Shown piece after piece: positions 1-5,863 of a stretch of DNA of 5,863 nt. Position 1 is the stretch's first letter; every line of letters starts with the position of its first letter. The notes beneath the pieces were generated by a model. The model did no database searches, was not told where the DNA came from, and saw nothing but the letters and a program-made list of their open reading frames with translations. The stretch comes from Clostridia bacterium (lineage in GTDB: Bacteria; Bacillota; Clostridia; Christensenellales; CALWSW01), in assembly GCA_019421925.1 (NCBI GenBank), contig JAHZEH010000135.1:1-5863 (forward strand), in the 5' to 3' direction. A program made the translations under genes and the position numbers.

Positions 1-553
1 CATGGGCGTTGTAGCTGATGGAGCCGTAGCTCATGGCAGAAAACATGACGGGCACGCTCAGCTCCAACTGGGGGGGCAGGTTATTCACCAGCCTCCCCTC
101 CCCGTCCCGTTCAATCCGCCCGGGCTTTTTGCCCAGGAAAACCCTGGTCTCCATGGGCTCGCGCAGCGGATCAATGGAAGGATTGGTCACCTGGGAGGCG
201 TTGATGAGCATCTTATCCCAGTAGACCGGGTATTCCCTTGGGTTGCCCATGGAGGAGAGCAGCATGCCGCCAGAACCGGCCTGGCGGTAGATCTCGCCGA
301 TGGTCTCACCCGTCCAGTTGGCATTCTCCCGGAAGGTGTGGTCCGTCTTGACAATTTTGAGGGCCCGGGTGGGGCAGAGAGATACGCAGCGGTGGCAGGC
401 CACGCACTTGGACTCGTCGCTCACCATAATCCCCAGATCCTCGTCATAGTGGTGCACCTCGTTGGCGCACTGGCGCTCGCACGCCCTGCATGTGATGCAG
501 CGGGTTTGATTGCGCACCACCTCATATTCCGGATATAAAAAATTGATCGGCAT
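1..553 (-). CDS. gltB: Glutamate synthase, ferredoxin/FMN-type large subunit (N-terminal part)
   Basis: The first 184 codons of a glutamate synthase of the stand-alone ('archaeal-type') kind are visible; the C-terminal part lies beyond base 1. Known role of the family: the FMN barrel reduces 2-oxoglutarate plus ammonia, released by a glutaminase partner, to glutamate in the cytoplasm. Residues 19-29 (C19, C22, C25, C29) and 50-60 (C50, C53, C56, C60, then P61) form two 4Fe-4S ferredoxin motifs. The first lacks the usual proline after its fourth Cys. From about residue 85 the sequence enters the synthase domain (GSGGMLLSSMGNPREYPVYW, then PVMFSAMSYGSIS near 170-182). The ATG at 553 is chosen because AGAGGGAG lies 5 bases upstream (559-566). 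The gene follows the amidotransferase gene by 50 bp on the same strand with no terminator seen, so the two are probably one operon. A GXGXG-domain subunit and an electron-donating flavoprotein would be expected further along, but cannot be seen here. Confidence 0.9.
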   Translation of the reverse strand, partial: MPINFLYPEYEVVRNQTRCITCRACERQCANEVHHYDEDLGIMVSDESKCVACHRCVSLCPTRALKIVKTDHTFRENANWTGETIGEIYRQAGSGGMLLSSMGNPREYPVYWDKMLINASQVTNPSIDPLREPMETRVFLGKKPGRIERDGEGRLVNNLPPQLELSVPVMFSAMSYGSISYNAH

Positions 554-603
554 TTTATCTCCCTCTTCTATCTGTCCATAGTCGAAGCGTCTTTCCCGGC
601 CCC

Positions 604-1704
604 CTAGAACTTTCCGCGCACATCCTCATGGAGGCGGAAGATGAGCGGCTCGCCGCCCATGGGGGACCAGATGCGGTCCACCCTGTCCTCCAGCACCCGG
701 ATGGCGCACTCCTCGCTGGCCACATAGACTCTGTCGCCCTTCTCGGCCGCCACCATGCTGCGCAGCTTGAGCCGGTCGTTGAGGGCCATCATACCCCCGT
801 TGAAGCCCACCAGGATGGAGAAAGGCCCAGTGACCAGCAGGCTGGAGAAAGCGGTGCGCAGATACCGCAGCTTGGCCGCAGCCTCCTCCTCCATATGGGA
901 GATGGTCTCCCAGAAGGGGGCGGCGATGACCGAGGCCGTCTCCTCAAGGGTCAGCCCCTGCCGGCGGACCAGGTAATCAATAATATAGGAAATGACCTCC
1001 GTATCAGTCAGGAGATTGCATTGATACCCAAACATTTCGATGAAGCGGCGGTTGGCGTCGTATGAGGAGATCTCGCCGTTATGGACGACGGAGAAATCCA
1101 GCAGCCCAAAGGGGTGCGCCCCGCCCCACCAGCCGGGGGTATTCGTGGGATAGCGGCCGTGGGCCGTCCAGCAGTAGCCCGCGTAGTCCTCCAGTTTATA
1201 GAAACGGCCCACGTCCTCCGGGAAGCCCACGGCCTTGAAGATGCCCATGTTCTTGCCCGAGGAAAAGACATACGCCCCGTTGATGGTGGAGTTGATCCTC
1301 ATAACCAGGCGCATGACGAACTCCCGCTCATCGAGCTGGCTCTCCGCCAGCTTGGTGGGCAGAGGGTCAAGGAAGTAGCGCCAGATCAGCGGCTCGTCGG
1401 TGATGGACTGCATTTTGCGCACCGGAATCTTGGACAGGTTGACCATGTCGAAGTAGACGCGCAGCAGCTTCTCGCACTCGTCCTTGGCCTCCTCTCCGTC
1501 ATAAAAGACGTGGAAGGCATACTGGTTCTTGTAGTCCGGGTAGATGCCGTAGCCCGCAAACCCGCCGCCCAGGCCGTTGGAACGGTCATGCATGGTGCTG
1601 ATGGACTCGATGATGCCGCTCCCGTCAAGCCTCTCCCCGGAACGGGAGAAGATGCCGGAAATGGCGCAGCCGGATGGAATCCTGTATTGACCTTCTTTCA
1701 ACAT
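604..1704 (-). CDS. Class II glutamine amidotransferase, glutamate synthase glutaminase subunit
   Basis: This 366-residue protein matches the stand-alone glutaminase domain of split glutamate synthases. Known role: an N-terminal-nucleophile hydrolase that frees ammonia from glutamine and passes it to the synthase subunit. Visible motifs in order: IPSGCAISG (9-17) with candidate nucleophile C13; a Gly-rich NGLGGGFAGYGIYP (43-56); TAHGRYPTNTPGW (180-192) with the conserved Arg at 184; AHPF (196-199); HNGEI (208-212), the oxyanion-hole/substrate loop; and TDTE (233-236). If C13 is the nucleophile, a 12-residue propeptide must be removed. This is plausible because large GltB proteins are also processed. 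The start at 1704 is supported by AGGAGA at 1713-1718, 8 bases upstream. The gene is first in a leftward operon with the FMN subunit. It has its own promoter and a terminator-bearing leader, so attenuation control is likely. A generic class II amidotransferase of another pathway is less likely given the neighbour. Confidence 0.88.
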   Translation of the reverse strand: MLKEGQYRIPSGCAISGIFSRSGERLDGSGIIESISTMHDRSNGLGGGFAGYGIYPDYKNQYAFHVFYDGEEAKDECEKLLRVYFDMVNLSKIPVRKMQSITDEPLIWRYFLDPLPTKLAESQLDEREFVMRLVMRINSTINGAYVFSSGKNMGIFKAVGFPEDVGRFYKLEDYAGYCWTAHGRYPTNTPGWWGGAHPFGLLDFSVVHNGEISSYDANRRFIEMFGYQCNLLTDTEVISYIIDYLVRRQGLTLEETASVIAAPFWETISHMEEEAAAKLRYLRTAFSSLLVTGPFSILVGFNGGMMALNDRLKLRSMVAAEKGDRVYVASEECAIRVLEDRVDRIWSPMGGEPLIFRLHEDVRGKF

Positions 1705-1770
1705 GCTGATAATCTCCTAACCTTATGAAAGCATAAAAGCCCCGTTTTTCTTCTTCTCATTCTCGGACAT

Positions 1771-1837
1771 AAAAATAAGCGCCCCGCCATTGGCGAAACA
1801 GGCCCGCAGCCTCTTTCCGCTCCAATGGTGGACGCCT
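1771..1837 (-). terminator. Leader terminator (attenuator) upstream of the amidotransferase gene
   Basis: Read on the minus strand, the arm at 1837-1822 (ending CCAUUGG) pairs with 1793-1777 (starting CCAAUGG). The core is 7 perfect pairs (1822-1828 with 1787-1793), extended outward through a mismatch, G-U pairs and one bulged G. The apex folds further as AGGC-UGCGG-GCCU. The downstream side is followed by UUAUUUUU (1778-1771). It sits between the inferred start site near 1846 and the start codon at 1704, so it would stop transcripts before the gene unless overridden. The stem is long but imperfect, so its efficiency is uncertain. Confidence 0.65.
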
Positions 1838-1846
1838 TTGTTCACC
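1827..1846 (-). promoter_or_regulatory. Candidate antiterminator hairpin with AAAGGC loop
   Basis: On the minus strand GGUGAAC (1846-1840) can pair with GUCCACC (1833-1827), with one A-C mismatch, enclosing a six-base loop AAAGGC (1839-1834). Loop position 4 and the 3' arm are also the 5' arm of the following terminator, so the two folds exclude each other. A1 and G4 of the loop match the identity known for ANTAR-protein RNA targets. The protein and its action are inferred. Confidence 0.5.
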
Positions 1847-1852
1847 GTTGGT

Positions 1853-1881
1853 ATTCTATAATAAACTACAGCGTTCGTCAA
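1853..1881 (-). promoter_or_regulatory. Promoter for the leftward glutamate synthase operon
   Basis: On the minus strand TTGACG (1881-1876), a 17-base spacer and TAGAAT (1858-1853) give a good vegetative promoter, each box one base off consensus. The predicted start is near 1846, giving a leader of about 140 nt. A second TTGACG lies 9 bases further upstream (1890-1885), but its matched -10 is poorer. Confidence 0.7.
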
Positions 1882-1952
1882 GCGTCAATGCAAAAAACCG
1901 GATCATTTCCTGCACATTTTTTTGAAAGTCCCGATTTGTCCCAGTTTTTATT

Positions 1953-1987
1953 TGGAATCCTGCAATGCGTGCAGGATTCCATTGCAG
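1953..1987. repeat. Overlapping inverted repeats between the two promoters
   Basis: TGGAATCCTGCA (1953-1964) and TGCAGGATTCCA (1970-1981) are a perfect 12-bp inverted repeat around a 5-base centre, ATGCG. A second repeat overlaps it: CTGCAATG (1960-1967) is the exact complement of CATTGCAG (1980-1987). Neither side has a T-tract in the right place for a terminator. It starts 72 bp upstream of the leftward -35 and ends about 20-26 bp from the rightward -35. It could be an operator for a dimeric regulator or a structured RNA if an upstream promoter exists. I recognise no known consensus. Confidence 0.6.
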
Positions 1988-2006
1988 AAAAATTTTCAAA
2001 TTGGGG

Positions 2007-2035
2007 TTGACATACGAATGCATCCGTCTTATGAT
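2007..2035 (+). promoter_or_regulatory. Promoter for glnN
   Basis: TTGACA (2007-2012), a 17-base spacer and TATGAT (2030-2035) make a near-perfect vegetative promoter. The start site should be near 2042, leaving about 95 nt of leader before the glnN start codon. Such a strong promoter placed directly before a terminator suggests that regulation acts after initiation. Confidence 0.82.
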
Positions 2036-2046
2036 GTTTGCGTAAA

Positions 2047-2060
2047 CAGCAAAGGCGCTG
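2047..2060 (+). promoter_or_regulatory. Candidate antiterminator hairpin with AAAGGC loop in the glnN leader
   Basis: CAGC (2047-2050) and GCUG (2057-2060) enclose the six-base loop AAAGGC (2051-2056), the same loop as in the divergent leader. The loop from G2054 onward and the 3' arm form the 5' arm of the terminator that follows, so only one structure can exist at a time. The stem is only 4 bp and probably needs a bound protein for stability. The hairpin begins about 5 nt from the predicted RNA start. Confidence 0.55.
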
Positions 2061-2087
2061 CGGGTGAAAGCCCGCGGCGCCCTTTTT
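2054..2087 (+). terminator. Leader terminator (attenuator) upstream of glnN
   Basis: GGCGCUGCGGG (2054-2064) pairs with CCCGCGGCGCC (2071-2081): 11 pairs, of which one is G-U, around the loop UGAAAG, whose ends can close a GAAA tetraloop. TTTTT follows at 2083-2087. It lies between the promoter and the glnN start, with no gene upstream on this strand that it could terminate. It is therefore best read as an attenuator. Termination here would leave an RNA of about 45 nt. Confidence 0.82.
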
Positions 2088-2136
2088 ATTTTCAAAAATG
2101 CCTCAGTTTATCAATAATATTTGAGGAGGAAACCCC

Positions 2137-4227
<2,091 letters not shown>

Positions 4228-4245
4228 CACACCCCATACCCCCAG

Positions 4246-4259
4246 GCACAATGGAGTGC
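4246..4259 (+). promoter_or_regulatory. Candidate antiterminator hairpin with AAUGGA loop before amt
   Basis: GCAC (4246-4249) and GUGC (4256-4259) enclose the six-base loop AAUGGA (4250-4255), again A at position 1 and G at position 4. G4253 onward plus the 3' arm are the 5' arm of the downstream terminator, exactly the register seen in the two other leaders. I see no promoter in this gap, so it would act on transcripts reading through from glnN. Confidence 0.5.
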
Positions 4260-4292
4260 GCCGCGCATCATGCGCCGGCGCACTCTGTTTTT
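4253..4292 (+). terminator. Intergenic terminator between glnN and amt
   Basis: GAGTGCGCC (4254-4262) and GGCGCACTC (4277-4285) pair perfectly over 9 bp, with a G-U pair outside. An inner GCGC-ATCAT-GCGC stem (4263-4275) and one bulged C cap it. TTTTT follows at 4288-4292. It starts 26 bp after the glnN stop, and its T-tract ends only 19 bp before the amt start. It can therefore both end the glnN transcript and limit amt expression. Confidence 0.85.
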
Positions 4293-4311
4293 ATTTTAAG
4301 GAGGTATCATC

Positions 4312-5863
4312 ATGTTCTCATCCGTCGACACCATTTGGGTTCTGCTGGGCGCAACGCTGGTTTTCTTCATGCAGGCCGGTTTCGCCATGGTGGAAACCGG
4401 CTTCACAAGGGCTAAGAACGCCGGCAACATCATCATGAAAAACCTGATGGACTTTGCCATCGGCACGCCGGTCTACTGGATTCTCGGCTTCGGCCTGATG
4501 TTTGGCGCGAGCAACGCCGGCATGATCGGCACGCCCGACTTCTTCATCCAGGGGGAGTACGCTTTCGGCTCCCTGCCCACCTGGGCCTATGTCATCTTCC
4601 AGACCGTTTTCTGCGCCACCGCCGCCACCATCGTATCCGGGGCCATGGCCGAACGCACCAAGTTCTCCGCCTACTGTATCTACAGCCTTCTCATCAGCGC
4701 GGTGGTCTATCCCGTATCCGGCCACTGGATCTGGGGCGGCGGCTGGCTGGCCAGTTTGGGATTTCATGATTTCGCCGGTTCCACCGCGGTGCATATGGTG
4801 GGCGGCGTGGCGGCCCTGATCGGCGCAAAAATCCTCGGCCCCCGCATCGGCAAATACGACAGGCAGGGCAAGCCCCGGGCCATCCCCGGGCACAGCCTGA
4901 CCCTGGGCGCCCTGGGCGTGTTCATCCTCTGGTTCTGCTGGTTCGGCTTCAACGGCTGTTCCACTGTCTCGATGACGGGCGACGAGTCCATGGTCTCCGC
5001 CTCCCTGATTTTTATGAACACCAACCTGGCCGCCGCCGTGGCCACCATCGGGGCCATGTGCATCACCTGGGTCAAGTATGGCAAGCCCGACGTCTCCATG
5101 ACCCTCAACGGCTCCCTTGCCGGTCTTGTGGCGATTACCGCCGGGTGCGACCTGGTCAACCCCTTTGGCGCGGCTATGATCGGGCTCATCGCCTCCTTCC
5201 TGGTGGTCTTTGGCATTGAGTTCATCGACAAGGTGCTCAAGATCGACGACCCGGTGGGCGCCATCGGCGTACACTGCCTGTGCGGCGCGGGCGGAACCCT
5301 CCTCACCGGCCTCTTCGCCGTGGATGGCGGCGTCTTCTACGGCGGCGGCTTCTCCTTCCTGGGCGTGCAGGCCCTGGGCGTAGTCTCTGTCATCGCCTGG
5401 GTCACCGTGACCATGACCATCATCTTCACCCTCATCAAAAAGACCATCGGCCTGCGTGTCTCCGCTGAGGAGGAAATCGCCGGCATGGACTCCGTGGAAC
5501 ACGGGCTGGTCAGCGCCTACGCCGACTTCATGCCCATGCCCGAGACCGGCGACCCCTCCGTATCCACTCCCCTGGCCGGGTTTTCCGCCGCGCCCGCCGT
5601 CTCTATGGAGAAGGCGGTGCCCGTGCAGCACATTGAGACCCCCGCAGCCTCCAGTGCCCACAAGCTTACCAAGGTCGTCATCCTCTGCAACCAGGCCAAG
5701 TTCGAGATTCTCAAGTCGGCCATGGAGGCCATCGACGTCACCGGCATGACTGTGACCAACGTGCTTGGATGCGGCGTGCAGAAGGGCGCCACCAAGTACT
5801 ATCGCGGCGCGCCCATAGATATGACCCTGCGGCCCAAGATCAAGGTTGAGATCGTCGTCTCCA
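4312..5863 (+). CDS. amt: Ammonium transporter fused to a C-terminal P-II domain (3' end beyond window)
   Basis: 517 codons are open to the window edge. Residues 1 to about 380 are an Amt/Mep/Rh ammonium channel with about 11 membrane segments and no separate signal peptide: QAGFAMVETG (21-30), gate Phe candidates F100 and F213 (FNGCS), D153, and the twin pore histidines H161 and H321. The cytoplasmic tail (381-403) is followed by a Pro/Ala/Ser-rich linker (about 404-451). From 452 the sequence aligns without gaps to GlnB/GlnK residue 1 onward. The T-loop stretch (GCGVQKGATKYYRGAP, 486-501) keeps Q490 (Q39 of P-II, a 2-oxoglutarate/Mg-ATP ligand) and R498 (R47, which plugs the AmtB pore in the GlnK complex). 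The uridylylation tyrosine Y51 is I502 here. The KPF near the P-II start is NQA. AAGGAGGT (4298-4305) supports the start. Inference: a channel with a built-in, non-uridylylated plug that responds to 2-oxoglutarate and adenylates. The C-terminal P-II residues are not visible. Confidence 0.93.
   Translation, partial: MFSSVDTIWVLLGATLVFFMQAGFAMVETGFTRAKNAGNIIMKNLMDFAIGTPVYWILGFGLMFGASNAGMIGTPDFFIQGEYAFGSLPTWAYVIFQTVFCATAATIVSGAMAERTKFSAYCIYSLLISAVVYPVSGHWIWGGGWLASLGFHDFAGSTAVHMVGGVAALIGAKILGPRIGKYDRQGKPRAIPGHSLTLGALGVFILWFCWFGFNGCSTVSMTGDESMVSASLIFMNTNLAAAVATIGAMCITWVKYGKPDVSMTLNGSLAGLVAITAGCDLVNPFGAAMIGLIASFLVVFGIEFIDKVLKIDDPVGAIGVHCLCGAGGTLLTGLFAVDGGVFYGGGFSFLGVQALGVVSVIAWVTVTMTIIFTLIKKTIGLRVSAEEEIAGMDSVEHGLVSAYADFMPMPETGDPSVSTPLAGFSAAPAVSMEKAVPVQHIETPAASSAHKLTKVVILCNQAKFEILKSAMEAIDVTGMTVTNVLGCGVQKGATKYYRGAPIDMTLRPKIKVEIVVS

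Larger units (their letters stand above)
1705..2136. promoter_or_regulatory. Divergent control region between the glutamate synthase and glutamine synthetase operons
   Basis: This 432-bp gap between divergent genes is much more AT-rich than the flanking coding DNA in its central part (about 1850-2050). It holds two outward-facing promoters, two outward-facing leaders each with a terminator-like hairpin, and a central inverted repeat. I see no convincing protein gene in it. Roughly 125 bp separate the two -35 boxes, enough for a shared regulator site. Confidence 0.8.

Noticed and set aside
2..538. Plus-strand open frame opposite the FMN subunit
   Set aside because: The minus strand encodes two ferredoxin motifs and a synthase domain; this frame is their shadow.
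554..603. Possible terminator or promoter between the two glutamate synthase genes
   Set aside because: Only the ribosome binding site is clear; no stem plus T-tract and no -35/-10 pair was found.
1081..1728. Plus-strand open frame (215 codons) opposite the amidotransferase
   Set aside because: It is antisense to a gene with clear catalytic motifs and has no family resemblance of its own.
1723..1736. Small TTATG/CATAA hairpin in front of the amidotransferase ribosome binding site
   Set aside because: It has five mostly A-T pairs and does not include the AGGAGA site, so a translational switch is not supported.
1723..1770. Possible 15-residue leader peptide on the minus strand (MSENEKKKNGAFMLS)
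   Set aside because: Its start follows the terminator U-tract directly with no ribosome binding site. It lacks Gln/Glu-rich control codons placed before the terminator, so peptide-coupled attenuation is not supported.
1922..1951. Weak second plus-strand promoter (TTGAAA, 18 bases, TTTTAT)
   Set aside because: The -10 matches poorly, and a near-consensus promoter exists at 2007-2035. It is kept only as a caveat for the inverted-repeat finding.
1856..2095. Minus-strand frame of 79 codons in the divergent region
   Set aside because: It would cover both promoters, the inverted repeat and the glnN terminator. It has no protein resemblance and no good ribosome binding site.
4318..5661. Long minus-strand open frame (447 codons) opposite amt
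   Set aside because: It is a low-complexity Gly/His/Asp-rich shadow of the ammonium transporter, with no recognisable domain.

Overview
The window is an ammonium-assimilation locus, probably from an anaerobic, moderately GC-rich member of the Clostridia (an Oscillospiraceae-like gut Firmicute is my best guess). The reasons are protein families and style, not a marker gene: a type III glutamine synthetase, a split 'archaeal-type' glutamate synthase with ferredoxin clusters, an ammonium channel fused to a P-II domain, strong AAGGAGG-type ribosome binding sites, C-rich third codon positions, and AT-rich intergenic DNA with consensus -35/-10 boxes. All four genes look intact where visible. The first and last run off the window edges. 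I see no mobile element, CRISPR array, tRNA or rRNA.

Layout. On the minus strand, reading leftward from 1704, are a class II glutamine amidotransferase subunit (604-1704) and then the ferredoxin/FMN-type glutamate synthase subunit (553 to beyond base 1). A 432-bp divergent control region follows (1705-2136). On the plus strand are glnN (2137-4227) and an amt::P-II fusion (4312 to beyond 5863). Together they make a GS-GOGAT cycle: the channel admits ammonium, GlnN makes glutamine, and the amidotransferase plus synthase turn glutamine and 2-oxoglutarate into glutamate. The fused P-II domain would sense 2-oxoglutarate/ATP/ADP and gate the channel in cis.

Control. The divergent region carries back-to-back sigma-A-type promoters (minus-strand TTGACG-17-TAGAAT, plus-strand TTGACA-17-TATGAT) with a 12-bp inverted repeat between them. 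The most interesting signal is shared by all three control points: the gltB-side leader, the glnN leader and the glnN-amt intergenic gap. Each has an intrinsic terminator before the next start codon. Each terminator is overlapped in the same register by a small alternative hairpin with a six-base loop (AAAGGC, AAAGGC, AAUGGA). Loop position 4 (G) starts the terminator's 5' arm, so the two folds exclude each other. Loop positions A1 and G4 match the hexaloop identity known for RNA targets of ANTAR-domain antiterminators, but the second A1/G4 hairpin of the classical two-hairpin target is not visible. My inference is coordinated antitermination of glutamate synthase, glutamine synthetase and ammonium uptake, possibly by a reduced form of the ANTAR target.
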